The position numbers and the translations under genes are program-made. Source: Anisus vortex (lineage: Eukaryota > Mollusca > Gastropoda > Planorbidae). From it: DNA of 64,000 nucleotides. The stretch is taken from the NCBI GenBank assembly GCA_949126835.1, contig OX421499.1:7643026-7707025 (forward strand), read 5' to 3'. Shown here one piece after another: positions 1 through 13,085 of this stretch. The stretch's first letter is position 1. Every line of letters begins with the position of its first letter. A model generated the notes under the pieces. The model did no database searches, was not told the DNA's origin, and was given only the letters and a program-made list of their open reading frames with translations.

Positions 1-222
1 CAACCAAAAACCACTCGACACGTCGCGGGTTCGAGCCCCGCCACCGGCAGATCCCTGTCGCCCTACAGGAGTTTTGGGACTAGATGACGTTAATATTGAG
101 TTGTTATCACGTGCGCTTAACCGGCAGCAGTGAAACCTCTCACAGATTAATAGTCTTCTAGAGCGCACTGAGCATGCTAAAATAGCATGGATAGAAGCGC
201 TATATAAATTACCATTACCATC
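1..222 (+). mobile_element. tRNA-derived SINE, 5' end cut by window edge
   Basis: A pol III B-box-like motif (GGTTCGAGCCC) lies at 28-38, as in the T-arm of a tRNA. It is followed by a tRNA-unrelated body and a tail reading AGCGCTATATAAATTACC near 198-215, a 3' end type seen in many invertebrate SINEs. The left part is lost at the window edge. It is in the opposite orientation to the SINE copies at 3.2-4.6 kb and looks like a different family. A true tRNA gene is excluded because no acceptor stem closes. Confidence 0.6.
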
Positions 223-474
223 TAGTTGCACCTTTCTAGTAACAGACCTTTAATTCCACCTCTCTAGTAAGAGGTAACTTGTTACGCCTCTCTAATAACA
301 GGATTCTAGTTATACCTCTCTACTAACGGGTATCTAGTTCCACCTATCTGGTTACAGACTTCTAATTCCACCGCTCTAGTAATAGGCATCTAGTTCTACC
401 TCTCTAGTAACAGGTATATAATTTCACCGTTCTAGTAACAGGTATCTCGTTGCACCTCTCTAGTAAAAGACTTC
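222..474. repeat. Degenerate 28-bp minisatellite
   Basis: About nine imperfect copies of a unit of about 28 bp built on ACCTCTCTAGTAACAGGTAT plus a CTAGTT segment. Copies differ at several positions each, so the array is old. No coding potential. Confidence 0.8.
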
Positions 475-784
475 TTCTGTGCTGATTAAGTAATAAGTAT
501 AGAATTTAATCCCATCTCTCTTGACACAAATGAATGATCATCATTCTTGTACATTGTCTTCTAGGCTTATTTTAAGGTTTTATAGCTGTTGAGTTTATTT
601 TTTTCATTTTTCATTTACTTATGTTTACGATTTTTGTTAACACAGTTTGCTTAAACTGTGAATTCTTTTAAAGTTAATTATAAATAGCGTTGTAGTAGCC
701 CTCCACTTTCAAAGGGTGCTAAGTCACAGTAACTGTACAAAAAAAAGAAAGAGTTATCCCCAATCTTTCAAGAATATATTTTTA
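475..784. other. AT-rich DNA, nothing recognised
   Basis: AT-rich sequence with T and A runs; no gene, exon with splice sites, or repeat is evident. Confidence 0.6.
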
Positions 785-1386
785 TTAACCCTTAAAGTAC
801 CGACCTACTTTCATGCTATACATACCTTCAGTCCCGGCCATTATTTTACTCATTATTCCCTTCGGCCCAGACTTTATTTTAGAATGGCTGAGACATAGAT
901 AGGATTCTGAAATTATTTTTTAAACTTTTTTGTTGGTAAAAATTAATAATAAAACGAAGAGAGTAAATTGCTAGAAACATAATAACTTACCATATTAGAA
1001 AAATCTAATTCATAAAATAATTGTATTGATTCTTAATATTAATTCATAAGAAAAAGTTTCCATTATAAGGGAAGGTAATTCAGTAGCGTCCATCAGGACC
1101 ACACTTTTCAATTTCACAAAAAAAAACTCAGTAATTGGTAAATTTTCGTAATTTAAAAAGCAAAATAAAATTCAACTATTCAGCTATCAGATAAATATTC
1201 TGCCAGAGACTATGGTAAAAGCTCAAATCCTTTATTTTGTGCTTTAAAAAAATACTCTTTCTTAAGGAATATATACGCGACTGTGGTTCCACAGAGTTTT
1301 GTATTTTGATGACAATTTACGAATCTGGGTCTGAGAAAAAGAAGTAGGTCAATGACTATGTACGCGACTGGAACTGTAAGGGTTAA
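785..1386. mobile_element. piggyBac-like non-autonomous element (MITE), about 600 bp
   Basis: Both ends are TTAA followed by CCCTT: TTAACCCTTAAAGTACCG on the left, and the inverse ending CTGTAAGGGTTAA on the right. TTAA target duplication with CCC-type inverted ends is the hallmark of piggyBac-family transposons. No transposase frame is present, so it is non-autonomous. A deletion derivative with matching ends, inverted, lies at 57399-57479, which supports a family. Confidence 0.7.
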
Positions 1387-3220
1387 TATGATAATCTTGA
1401 GCCGAATCTTGAAATCAATTCTCAGGAGTCTAATATATTTGATAGAAACATTATGCAAATGATGCTAAACTGTGATGTAAAAAAAAAAAAAAAGTCAATT
1501 TCTGTCAAAATCACTTTCTGTTGCTTTTGACACCCTTTGAATGTAGACTGCTCTTGTGTTCTCATCTCTAGGTAGATTGGAAATAAGTGAATGGGAATTT
1601 CATGTTATTGGCCTGAATGAATAGTTTTGATTTCAATTTTCTTATATTGTCTGCGTTTAGTTCGTTCCTTTTAGTTTCAGAAGCTTATTTTATAATTATC
1701 ACTTCGTCTGTGGCCTAGCTTGAAACAAAGTGAACCCTCATAAGTAATGACAAACATAACATGCCCTATAACATTTTTGCTTGTGCATAAAATCTTCTCT
1801 TTAATTGAGAAGTTAATTCCCCCTACCCCTCCTGGCAACTATTCTAAGATTGTAAGCTTCTACATTAGAAGACTACTTATGCTAGTCAACAGTAGCCTAA
1901 GTGTGGTTTGCCATATTATTATCTTTTTTTTCCACTGAACAAACTTTAGTATGTTTAAAGTTATCACATGGGAAATAACTCTTTTAATTTTTTTTATTTT
2001 TTTTTCAATGTAATAAAAACAAAAAATTGTTTTGCTTAATTCTAATGACTCTTAAAAACAGATTTACTGAGTTGAAATGTAACACAGATTAGTGGGAGAG
2101 AGAGAGTTGGGCTTGGGGCAACAACTTGACAAGACATAGCAGGAAAAAATAACTTTGATTTTTGTTATAGTTTCCGTGAAAGTGTTATATTGGGAGTTAA
2201 GGTTCTTTGTTGAGATAAAAATGTAAATAAATATTTCAAATTACCTTTTCATTTGCAAAAGCAGAAAAAACAACAAACAAAACAAAAAAACAAAGAGTGG
2301 GCTTCAGGGGTATTCTTCTTTTATTCTTTGTTTGAGAATCTGTTTTTAAGTAAACAGAGTAGAAAACTGTTTATAAAAGTATTACTGCAAACAAATGACC
2401 GGGGAAAAAACAAAAAAATATTTTTCCCTTCCATTATATATAGACTATAAGACTGGTAACCCTAACAAAAATATTTGACTTATCAGCTCCTGAATTAGAG
2501 AAAGCTGCACGTGATATTGAGTTGTCTGTCCAATTATGGGAGCATTTCGCTTGCTGATTACAAAGAAAAATAAAATAATTTTATGTGCAATTTCTATATA
2601 TATCTATTTAATGTATATAAAAGTTTGTTTTTGACATAAGACTGAAAAAACAAATAATAAATCCAGTTTGTTCTGTATTTATTTAAATGCTTGATTTTGT
2701 TTTGTGGCTGTAATATATTTTTGTTTTTCTTTTTTTACACAGTTGTGAAATATTTGACCAAATCTGGCTACTTGTAATTTACTTATATTTCCATGTAAAT
2801 GTGTTGTTTTTTTCTTCTGTTTACACTCTGTTGAAAACATTAGATTCAGTTTCCCACACTATCATGCAGCCCAAGACTGTGATTAAACATTTTCCTTACA
2901 GCACAGGTAGAAGTGAGACAATCTCTTTATGGGGGGGCTGGGGGGGGGGCTGCTTAACCCAGTGATTCCCATTATCCATGGATTGGACTGGATAATATTG
3001 GGTTGCAATGATGTAAACTAAGTTTTGGGGTTGGGGGTCGGATAAAAGTGTTGTGCGAAGGTGGAGGAATTTAAACTTGATCTGATAAATGAGAAGAAGA
3101 ACAAAGAGTTTGACCTGGTGTTTGAATTATAGAATTTCCATTTAATGGTGCCCCATTGAGTTCTATAGAGTTTTTAAATATTTTTTTTATTATGGAAAAA
3201 GCTTTTTTTTTAGTACATGT
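1387..3220. other. AT-rich intergenic DNA
   Basis: Long AT-rich stretch with poly-A, poly-T and two poly-G tracts (around 2932-2949). Short open frames have no recognisable domain, splice context or composition shift. Nothing supported. Confidence 0.6.
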
Positions 3221-3460
3221 TGGACCAAATTGATTATAGGGCAGGTGAAACAGCATTCACCAGTTTCTGTGGCCATGGCATACTAGGTGATGTGTGGCCA
3301 GCGCAACGCCCAGCCTCCTTTAATTAACCACAACTAATGTCGGGTACCCATCAGAGCTGGGTAGACTCAGGGAAACCCTCCAGTCCCGGGAACAAATCCT
3401 AGCCTTCACCAGGATTCAAACCCGGGACCTTTGGTATGCCAGCCAATTTCGCTGCCCTCC
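3221..3460 (-). mobile_element. tRNA-derived SINE copy
   Basis: Copy of a family repeated at 3.7, 4.3, 56.9, 57.5, 60.5 and 61.9 kb. Read on the minus strand it starts with a tRNA-like head whose B box reads GGTTTGAATCCTGG. It continues through a conserved body (GACTGGAGGG, CTGAGTCTACCCAGCTCTGA) and ends at a tail near TTGGTCCAACATG. A poly-C tract on the plus strand follows the head at 3460. Confidence 0.8.
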
Positions 3461-3700
3461 CCCCCCCCCCCCCCCAACCTCTGTCTGACTGGTGCAAATA
3501 ATAAAACATCTTTCATAGAAATTTTTATTCCAATCAGTTCCATGTCCTGAATGTCTACCTAGTAATCATGCAGTACACTGTATATTTTTGTAATTGTTTC
3601 CATGGGTTAGTGATTTGTATTGTGTACAATGTGTAACAGATAAAACTTTGTTCACATTCTGAGTGTTTTCATAAAAAAATAAATATAGATTGTAAGTAAA

Positions 3701-3914
3701 TTGATCCAAAGAGCCGGTGAAGCAGCGTTTACCAGTTTCAGTGGCCACGGCGTACTAGGGGAGGTGTGGCCAGCACAATGCCCACCCAAACTAACGTCAG
3801 GTACTCAGGGACACTCTTGAGTCAAGGGGAAAGAATCCTAGCCTTGACTGGGATTCGAACCCAGGTTCTTCTGTGCGCCAGTCTAATGCCCTGCTGCTCG
3901 TCCACTGTGCCCCT
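3701..3914 (-). mobile_element. tRNA-derived SINE copy, internally deleted
   Basis: Same family as 3221-3460, with the conserved GTGAAGCAGCG start on the plus strand and a GATTCGAACCC B-box complement. It lacks the TTTACTTTACCCCAACC stretch seen in the other copies. Confidence 0.78.
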
Positions 3915-4340
3915 AAAAATATAATCGCAGTACTGTATCAACATGTATCTTTTGTCTTGCTTTCATTAGCTTGATTTTTTTTTTCATTTATCTTTTTTTA
4001 AAATGTTCTTTTTGTAAACATTAATATTGTTCTTTGCTTTTTTTTGTTTTTTTTTGTGGTTATTTTTTTGTTTTTAAAGATTTTGCATTAAGATGGTTTT
4101 TTTGTTTTTCTAAGACATATCTTGGGTTGGAAATCCAAAAACTAAATCTCGAGCTATATGTTTTTTGTGTTTCGTTTATATAATATTACTCTCTCGCTCA
4201 TAGATGCATTAGCAGAAATTTATTGTTAAAATGAGGGGCGTGCTTATGCAAAATAAATTTCTTTGTGCTACAAGACATTAGTTTTGATAGGTATGAATTG
4301 TAATTAAAAGGAATAGTAAAGTAAAAGTACCGGTAGGAAC
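3915..4340. other. AT-rich spacer
   Basis: T-rich sequence between two SINE copies; no feature recognised. Confidence 0.6.
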
Positions 4341-4592
4341 AAATTGATCATTGGGGCTGGTGAAGCAGCGTTCACCAGTTTTTGTGGCCACGGCATACTA
4401 GATGATTGTGTGGCCAGCGCAATGCACAGCCGCCTTCACTTTACCCCAACCAAGGTCAGGTACCCATCAGAGCTGGGTAGACTCAGGGACACCCTCCAGT
4501 CCCGGAAACAAAATCCTAGCCTCCACCAGGATTCGAACCCAGGACCTTCGGCATGCCAGTCGAACGTGCTGCCGCTCTGCCACCATGCCCCT
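4341..4592 (-). mobile_element. tRNA-derived SINE copy, near full length
   Basis: The most complete copy of the family in this part. On the minus strand it has a tRNA-like head with GGTTCGAATCCTGG, the body with CTGAGTCTACCCAGCTC, and an end at TTGATC. Open frames of 68-91 codons run through it on both strands, but they also occur in the other copies and follow the SINE borders, so they are not genes. Confidence 0.82.
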
Positions 4593-6292
4593 TAATAAAA
4601 AGGGTATGTTATACCGTAGGGAAAACACTTCCTTGATCCATACACACCCCTCTCTTCCATCAAATGTCCTCACATAGTGTAGTCTTGTGTTTTATTTTCT
4701 CTGGCTTTTTTTAAAATTCCAATGGTTTTGTATATGTACTACGATGGTTTCATTTAAAAAAAAATAATTTTTGATTCGAGTTCAATGCATGTCATATTAT
4801 TAATTAATATTTTTTTTTTTTTTTTTTAAAAGGCTGTGACTAAAGGGAGGGAGAAATAAAATATTCATTCCTGTTATATCTTGCTGAGTCAGTTCATTTT
4901 GTTCATGTCTGTCGTCATTGCTTCACTAGAGCAGCAGAATGATTGCGTTTCTATCCATGCTATTGTATTTACCATCCTCAGTTGGGTCTTGGTATTGACT
5001 TAACAACAAAAACAAACGACAGACATATACGACAACTAAGCTAGGACCCAACCGAGAACTGTGAATCGTTGGGGTTGACCGCCAGGAAAATTCTGCCACG
5101 AATGGACCAAGTAGGCCATACCGTGTTTTTACGTTAGCAATGAGAGGGTGGGGGAATGGGGGACGTTTGTATCTAGGAGATTTAGCGGTACGGTTAACTA
5201 CGCGGAGGGGGGGGGGGAGAGACAACTCAGACTAAAATGTCTACGTACGCACACATGTATATCTCTATATTATATGTAAAGTAGACTGTGTGTGTGTGGT
5301 ATCCGACCCTTATTGGTTTAATTCGAAGACACGTGACCTATTTGTCTCAAATTTTACTTTTGCAATCTCACTTACAGCAATGTGTTCTCCACCAGCTCAG
5401 TTGTTAGAGTATCCGACTGCCATGAAGGCGATCTGGGTTCGATTCCGCACAGATAGCTTTCTTTTTTTCCCCCCATTAATATAACTTTTTTTTTTCAAGA
5501 TTGTAAAAAAAAATGTAAGGACTTAAAGCTTTACTGAAATGTTTTCGGAAAGTAAAATGTAATAATTGTATGTGGGAGACGGGTATTCGATTCAACGCTG
5601 GGGAATTCAGCTGGTAAGTCTATATATAGCATTCGTAATATTTAAAGGATGACGACAACCGCCCAGGCAGAAGACTGGCTAAACTCACGAACGTTAAGTT
5701 GAAACACATAATTCTAATAATTATATACCGTAAAGGAGAAACAATAGGCCACGAGAATTAATAATTACGCGCTTTGCACTCGTCAAAACTAAAGGCTGCA
5801 AACGTCGTTCGGAGAAAGACTGATTCAAGACAGATGACAAGTAGGCCTAATGTAATTCTGAATTTTGTATTGAAAGGAAGTAATTAACGTTCTATCAGAT
5901 CAAACTTTCATACATGACACAAAAAAATAAATCAGTACTGGAAACGTAATATAAGATGTTATGATTGCATTTTATTTCCATTGCTTTAAATTAGTACAGG
6001 TTTCTCTTTGGCTTTTGAGTATTCTATTTTTATCATTACTAAGATGCAGTGTTCAAGAGAATACATATTTTGAATGTCCCAATGTAAACATGATGTTAAA
6101 AACAAAAACTAGACTATAAATAATACCGGTATTGCTTATGAGCTCGAAATCCATCCCGTGGAGGTTTTACAGTATTTGCATGTGTCTGCATAAACCTAAA
6201 CCATGTATTTGAACAGGTGTAATTGAGTATATCTGCATAGGCCTATACCATGTATTTGAATAGGTGTAATATAGTATTATATGTGTGAGCGG
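4593..6292. other. Non-coding DNA downstream of gene B
   Basis: AT-rich sequence past the 3' end of gene B. It contains a poly-G tract at about 5205-5217 and the tRNA-like stretch listed at 5391-5456. No exon with convincing splice sites was found on either strand. Confidence 0.5.
5391..5456 (+). repeat. tRNA-like sequence, SINE head or tRNA pseudogene
   Basis: It contains an A-box-like AGCTCAGTTGTTAGAGTAT and a B box GGGTTCGATTCC at tRNA spacing. The acceptor stem does not pair and the anticodon arm is poor, so it is read as a SINE head or decayed tRNA copy rather than a working tRNA gene. Confidence 0.5.
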
Positions 6293-6298
6293 TTTATT
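6293..6298 (-). promoter_or_regulatory. Candidate polyadenylation signal of gene B
   Basis: AATAAA on the minus strand, about 39 bases downstream of the gene B stop codon. Distance and strand fit a 3' end signal, though AATAAA is frequent by chance in this AT-rich DNA. Confidence 0.4.
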
Positions 6299-6336
6299 GT
6301 TATTTTTCTCCTTGAGAAAAAAAAAAGAAGGTGTTT

Positions 6337-6683
6337 TTAAAGAAGCAGACTGATCATTACATGCAGTACAAAGATATAGACACTTTCAAAGGCAGGCCGA
6401 GCTGGTGGACTTCCTCTGCTGACAGAGGACGCGGTCGAATTCATCACCGAACCCACCCCGCCGGGCGCAGCACTCTTATTGGTAGTATTATTCCCCTCGG
6501 GGACGGGATGCCTCGTGGATGACGCTTGCATGTCTTTGCCTGTGCCCATAGGTGGGCTGCCCCCTGGACGAACGGTGATGATTGTGGTTCGAGCATTAAC
6601 GTCCTCCATTACGCCGACGTATTCAGAAGTGCACGGCTGTGGTCTCATGCATCCGCCATATCCGGCAGGAGGGCACGTGATGT
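6337..6683 (-). CDS. PEBP-like gene B, last exon: glycosylation-rich tail with hydrophobic C-terminus
   Basis: Terminal exon of gene B, about 114 codons and a TAA stop. The acceptor TTCTTGTCTTACAG is strong, and the exon begins with two bases that complete the codon left by exon 16799-16924 (giving Asp). It starts DITCPPAGYGGC with three further-spaced Cys, then becomes low-complexity Pro/Gly/Ser/Thr with sequons (NTT, NKS, NST). It ends in the hydrophobic stretch VYIFVLHVMISLLL. A Ser/Thr-rich stalk followed by a short hydrophobic end fits a GPI-anchor signal, or less likely a membrane anchor, at the cell surface. That location is inference. No enzyme motif lies in this exon. A 23-bp array begins only about 68 bases upstream of the acceptor. 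Confidence 0.6.
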
Positions 6684-6750
6684 CTGTAAGACAAGAAACG
6701 TATGACTCTGCATCTATAAAATACAAAGCTAAGTTAATATGCCTACATCC

Positions 6751-9368
6751 GTTAAATCAGTCCAACCAGTTAAGTTAAATCAGTCTAACCAGCTAAGTTA
6801 AATCAGTCCAACCAGCTAAGTTAAATCAATCCAACCAGTTAAGTTAAATCAATCCAACCAGTTAAGTTATATCAGTCCAACCAGCTAAGTTAAATAAGAC
6901 CAACCAGCTCAGTTAAATCAGTCCAACCAGCTAAGTTACATAAGACCAACCAGCTCAGTTAAATCAGCCCAATTAGTTAAGTTAAATCAGTTCAACCAGC
7001 TAAGTTAAATCATTCCAAAGAGCTAAGTCAAATCCGACCAACCAGTTAAGTTAAATCAGTCCAACCAGTTAAGTTAAATCAGTCCAACCAGTTAAGTTAA
7101 ATCAGTCCAACCAGTTAAGTTAAACCAGTCCAACCAGCTAAGTTAAATCAGCCCAACCAGCTAAGTTAAATCAGTCCAACCAGTTAAGTTAAATCAGTCC
7201 AACCAGCTAAGTTAAATCAGTCCAACCAGTTAAGTTAAATCAGTCCAACCAGCTAAGTTAAATCAGTCCAACCAGCTAAGTTAAATCAGTCCAACCAGTT
7301 AAGTTAAATCAGTCCAACCTGTTAAGTTAAATCAGTCCAACCAGTTAAGTTAAATCAGTCCAACCAGTTAAGTTAAATCAGTCCAACCAGCTAAGTTAAA
7401 TAAGACCAACCAGCTCAGTAAAATCAGTCCAACCAGTTAAGTTAAATCAGTCCAACCAGCTAAGTTAAATAAGTCCAACCAGCCAAGTTAAATCAGTCCA
7501 ACCAGATAAGTTAAATCAGTCCAACCAGTCAAGTTAAATAAGTCCAACCAGTAAAGTTAAATCAGTCCAACCAGTTAAGTTAAATCAGTCCAACCAGTCA
7601 AGTTAAATCAGTCCAACCAGTTAAGTTAAATCAGTCCAACCAGTCAAGTTAAATCAGTCCAACCAGTCAAGTTAAATCAGTCCAACCAGTTAAGTTAAAT
7701 CAGTCCAACCAGCTAAGTTAAATCAGTCCAACCAGTTAAGTTAAATCAATCCAACCAGCTAAGTTAAATCAGCCCAACCAGCTAAGTTAAATCCGTCCAA
7801 CCAGTTAAGTTAAATAAGTCCAACCAGTTACGTTAAATCAGTCCAACCAGTTAAGTTAAATCAGTCCAACCAGTTAAGTTAAATCAGTCCAACCAGTTAA
7901 GTTAAATCAGTCCAACCAGCTAAGTTAATTCAGCCCAACCAGCTAAGTTCAATCAGACCGACAAGCTCAGTTAAATCAGTTCAACCAGTTAAGTTAAATA
8001 AGTCCAACCAGCTAAGTTGAATCAGTCCAACCAGTTGAGTTAAATCAGTCCAACCAGTTAAGTTAAATCAGTCAAACCAGTTAAGTTAAATCAGTCCAAC
8101 CAGTTAAGTTAAATCAGTCCAACCAGCTAAGTTAAATCAGTCCAACCAGCTAAGTTACATCAGTCCAACCAGATAAGTTAAATCAGTCCAACCAGCTACG
8201 TTAAATCAGTCCAACCAGCTAAGTTAAATCAGTCTAACCAGCCAAGTTAAATCAGTCCAACCAGTTAAGTTAAATCAGTCCAACCAGCTAAGTTAAATCA
8301 GTCCACCCAGTTAAGTTAAATCAGACCAACCAGCCAAGTTAAAACAGTCCAACCAGTTAAGTTAAATCAGTCCAACCAGTCAAGTTAAGTCAGTCCAACC
8401 AGCTATAATAAATCAGTCCAACCAGTTAAGTTACATCAGTCCAACCAGTTAAGTTAAATCAGTCCAACCAGTCAAGTTAAATCAGTCCAACCAGATAAGT
8501 TAAATCAGCCCAACCAGTTAAGTTAAATCAGTCCAATCAGCTAAGTTAAACCAGTCCAACGAGTCAAGTTAAATCAGTCCAACCAGTTAAGTTAAATCAG
8601 TCCAACCAGTCAAGTTAAATCAGTCCAACCAGATAACTTAAATCATTTCAACCAGCTGAGTTAAATCAGTCCAACCAGCTAAGTTAAATCAGTCCAACCA
8701 GTCAAGTTAAATCAGTCCAACCAGTCAAGTTAAATCAGTCCAACCAGTCAAGTTAAATCAGTCCAACCAGTCAAGTTAAATCATTCCAACCAGTCAAGTT
8801 AAATCAGTCCAACCAGCTAAGATAAATCAGTCCAACCAGCCAAGTTAAATCAGTCCAACCAGTTAAGTTAAATAAGTCCAACCAGCCAAGTTAAATCAGT
8901 CCAACCAGCTTTGTTAAATCAGTCCAACCAGTTAGTTAAATCAGTCCAACCAGTTAAGTTAAATCAGTCCAACCAGCTAAGTTAAATCAGTCCAACCAGT
9001 TAAGTTAAATCAGTCCAACCAGTCAAGTTAAATCAGTCCAACCAGCTAAGTTAAATCAGTCCAACCAGTTAAGTTAAATCAGTCCAACCAGTCAAGTTAA
9101 ATCAGTCCAACCAGATAAGTTAAATCAGCCCAACCAGTTAAGTTAAATCAGTCCAACCAGTTAAGTTAAATAAGTCCAACCAGCCAAGTTAAATCAGTCC
9201 AACCAGATAAGTTAAATCAGTCCAACCAGTCAAGTTAAATAAGTCCAACCAGTAAAGTTAAATCAGTCCAACCAGTTAAGTTAAATCAGTCCAACCAGTC
9301 AAGTTAAATCAGTCCAACCAGTTAAGTTAAATCAGTCCAACCAGTCAAGTTAAATCAGTCCAACCAGT
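6751..9368. repeat. 23-bp minisatellite array 1, in the last intron of gene B
   Basis: About 114 copies of a 23-bp unit (AAATCAGTCCAACCAGTTAA plus GTT) with a limited set of variants (TTAAG, CTAAG, TCAAG, CCAAG, GATAAG). The order of variants is repeated in array 2, starting from the second unit. Array 1 lacks the last roughly 525 bp of array 2 and ends abruptly in the unique segment 9367-10248. Confidence 0.95.
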
Positions 9369-10248
9369 GTTTTTTTATCAATGTGGGAAATGTAGGCAGA
9401 CGATTTTGGGTCTAGGCATAGGCCTAGCCGGTGTGGCCCTAGGTCTATCAGTTTTATCAGTCTAATCTAGAAGTCTAAGTCATTTTATTCACCAATACAT
9501 TGATGAAATGCACTCAGTGCTGAATATATCTGACTAGAAATCATTTCAAACAAAGTTAATGGTAATTAGGTTAAGGCACTTATATAGTGCGTCATCAAAA
9601 CCTCGTCATCAAAACCGGCGCCGTTCTGTCTAGAAAGCACAGGCAGGCCTACTTCAAAAGACTATTTTTTTGTGTCTACCCACTATAGTGTTAGCCTACT
9701 ATTGGGATAGGAACGTGAGTATGGACAGTGACTTAGATGTAGAAACAGATACATTACTTTGCCTTATGACTAATGGCTGTATTGATCGGTTGTTTTAAAT
9801 AAGTGAAGGGCTGTGTTTGCCTTATATGCATGATTGAAACCATTTTTTAAAGGAAAGTTTTCAAATTAGGGTGAATATTTAGTAACTTTTATGTTTTAAT
9901 GGTATGAATTTTTGAGAAGTTAAAAGGCAGTATGCAACTTATCCACAGGAGTTGTGTTTTTTTTTTTAAATACCGTAGTTTAGGGAGATATATGCCCCAG
10001 TTCAGAATCAGCTACTCCCTCCCCCCTTGCACTATTTGCCCCTCCTTACTTGCTGTAAGGTTTTATTTTTGTAGCAGGATTTTAATAGGCTTAATGATCC
10101 TAATGATTTGAAAGTAATCAAATTGGATTATCTACATGTCCTTTACAGTAGCAGTTTTTTTCTTGTCATAGTGATAGTTTTTTTAAACTTCTAAATCTGT
10201 AAGCTTTCTATATACTTTTCAATGTAGGCCCATATGAATATTTTCTCT
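9367..10248. repeat. Segmental duplicate, copy a (about 882 bp)
   Basis: Nearly identical to 14095-14977; the only clear difference I saw is in a T-rich stretch near 9890. It lies between two arrays of the 23-bp repeat. It has no long open frame, inverted ends or target duplication, so it does not look like a transposon insertion. It appears to have been carried by duplication of the array region. Confidence 0.92.
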
Positions 10249-13085
10249 CCAACCAGTTAAGTTAAATCAGTCTAACCAGCTAAGTTAAATCAGTCCAACC
10301 AGCTAAGTTAAATCAATCCAACCAGTTAAGTTAAATCAATCCAACCAGTTAAGTTATATCAGTCCAACCAGCTAAGTTAAATAAGACCAACCAGCTCAGT
10401 TAAATCAGTCCAACCAGCTAAGTTACATAAGACCAACCAGCTCAGTTAAATCAGCCCAATTAGTTAAGTTAAATCAGTTCAACCAGCTAAGTTAAATCAT
10501 TCCAAAGAGCTAAGTCAAATCCGACCAACCAGTTAAGTTAAATCAGTCCGACCCAGTTAAGTAAAATCAGTCCAACCAGTTAAGTTAAATCAGTCCAACC
10601 AGTTAAGTTAAATCAGTCCAACCAGTTAAGTTAAACCAGTCCAACCAGCTAAGTTAAATCAGCCCAACCAGCTAAGTTAAATCAGTCCAACCAGTTAAGT
10701 TAAATCAGTCCAACCAGCTAAGTTAAATCAGTCCAACCAGTTAAGTTAAATCAGTCCAACCAGCTAAGTTAAATCAGTCCAACCAGCTAAGTTAAATCAG
10801 TCCAACCAGTTAAGTTAAATCAGTCCAACCTGTTAAGTTAAATCAGTCCAACCAGTTAAGTTAAATCAGTCCAACCAGTTAAGTTAAATCAGTCCAACCA
10901 GCTAAGTTAAATAAGACCAACCAGCTCAGTAAAATCAGTCCAACCAGTTAAGTTAAATCAGTCCAACCAGCTAAGTTAAATAAGTCCAACCAGCCAAGTT
11001 AAATCAGTCCAACCAGATAAGTTAAATCAGTCCAACCAGTCAAGTTAAATAAGTCCAACCAGTAAAGTTAAATCAGTCCAACCAGTTAAGTTAAATCAGT
11101 CCAACCAGCTAAGTTAATTCAGCCCAACCAGCTAAGTTCAATCAGACCGACAAGCTCAGATAAATCAGTTCAACCAGTTAAGTTAAATCAGTCCAACCAG
11201 CTAAGTTGAATCAGTCCAACCAGTTGAGTTAAATCAGTCCAACCAGTTAAGTTAAATCAGTCAAACCAGTTAAGTTAAATCAGTCCAACCAGTTAAGTTA
11301 AATCAGTCCAACCAGCTAAGTTAAATCAGTCCAACCAGCTAAGTTACATCAGTCCAACCAGATAAGTTAAATCAGTCCAACCAGCTACGTTAAATCAGTC
11401 CAACCAGCTAAGTTAAATCAGTCTAACCAGCCAAGTTAAATCAGTCCAACCAGTTAAGTTAAATCAGTCCAACCAGCTAAGTTAAATCAGTCCACCCAGT
11501 TAAGTTAAATCAGACCAACCAGCCAAGTTAAATCAGTCCAACCAGTTAAGTTAAATCAGTCCAACCAGTCAAGTTAAGTCAGTCCAACCAGCTATGTTAA
11601 ATCAGTCCAACCAGTTAAGTTACATCAGTCCAACCAGTTAAGTTAAATCAGTCCAACCAGTCAAGTTAAATCAGTCCAACCAGATAAGTTAAATCAGCCC
11701 AACCAGTTAAGTTAAATCAGTCCAATCAGCTAAGTTAAACCAGTCCAACGAGTCAAGTTAAATCAGTCCAACCAGTTAAGTTAAATCAGTCCAACCAGTC
11801 AAGTTAAATCAGTCCAACCAGATAACTTAAATCATTTCAACCAGCTGAGTTAAATCAGTCCAACCAGCTAAGTTAAATCAGTCCAACCAGTCAAGTTAAA
11901 TCAGTCCAACCAGTCAAGTTAAATCAGTCCAACCAGTCAAGTTAAATCAGTCCAACCAGTCAAGTTAAATCATTCCAACCAGTCAAGTTAAATCAGTCCA
12001 ACCAGCTAAGATAAATCAGTCCAACCAGCCAAGTTAAATCAGTCCAACCAGTTAAGTTAAATAAGTCCAACCAGCCAAGTTAAATCAGTCCAACCAGCTT
12101 TGTTAAATCAGTCCAACCAGTTAGTTAAATCAGTCCAACCAGTTAAGTTAAATCAGTCCAACCAGCTAAGTTAAATCAGTCCAACCAGTTAAGTTAAATC
12201 AGTCCAACCAGTCAAGTTAAATCAGTCCAACCAGCTAAGTTAAATCAGTCCAACCAGTTAAGTTAAATCAGTCCAACCAGTCAAGTTAAATCAGTCCAAC
12301 CAGATAAGTTAAATCAGCCCAACCAGTTAAGTTAAATCAGTCCAACCAGTTAAGTTAAATAAGTCCAACCAGCCAAGTTAAATCAGTCCAACCAGATAAG
12401 TTAAATCAGTCCAACCAGTCAAGTTAAATAAGTCCAACCAGTAAAGTTAAATCAGTCCAACCAGTTAAGTTAAATCAGTCCAACCAGTCAAGTTAAATCA
12501 GTCCAACCAGTTAAGTTAAATCAGTCCAACCAGTCAAGTTAAATCAGTCCAACCAGTCAAGTTAAATCAGTCCAACCAGTCAAGTTAAATCAGTCCAACC
12601 AGTCAAGTTAAATCAGTCCAACCAGTCAAGTTAAATCAGTCCAACCAGTCAAGTTAAATCAGTCCAACCAGTTAAGTTAAATCAGTCCAACCAGTCAAGT
12701 TAAATCAGTCCAACCAGTTAAGTTAAATCAGTCCAACCAGTCAAGTTAAATCAGTCCAACCAGTTAAGTTAAATCAGTCCAACCAGTCAAGTTAAATCAG
12801 TCCAACCAGTCAAGTTAAATCAGTCCAACTAGTTAAGTTAAATCAGTCCAACCAGTGAAGTTGAAACAGTCCAACCAGTTAAGTTAAATCAGTCCAACCA
12901 GTGAAGTTAAATCAGTCCAACCAGTTAAGTTAAATCAGTCCAACCAGTCAAGTTAAATCAGTCCAACCAGTTAAGTTAAATCAGTCCAACCAGTCAAGTT
13001 AAATCAGTCCAACCAGTCAAGTTAAATCAGTCCAACCAGTTAAGTTAAATCAGTCCAACCAGTCAAGTTAAATCATTTCAACTAA
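10249..13085. repeat. 23-bp minisatellite array 2
   Basis: Same 23-bp unit as array 1, with the same order of rare variants, for example the CAGTCTAACCAGC unit at 10268 against 6781. Compared with array 1 it lacks about 13 units (the part equivalent to about 7610-7915) and has about 525 bp more at its right end, where the TCAAG variant dominates. Confidence 0.95.

Noticed and set aside
4344..4677. Short plus-strand genes at 4.3-4.7 kb (and similar at 61.9 kb)
   Set aside because: Frames coincide with SINE copies and recur in them.
6751..13085. CRISPR-like array
   Set aside because: Direct tandem units without spacers in a eukaryotic intron; the same applies to all other arrays in the window.
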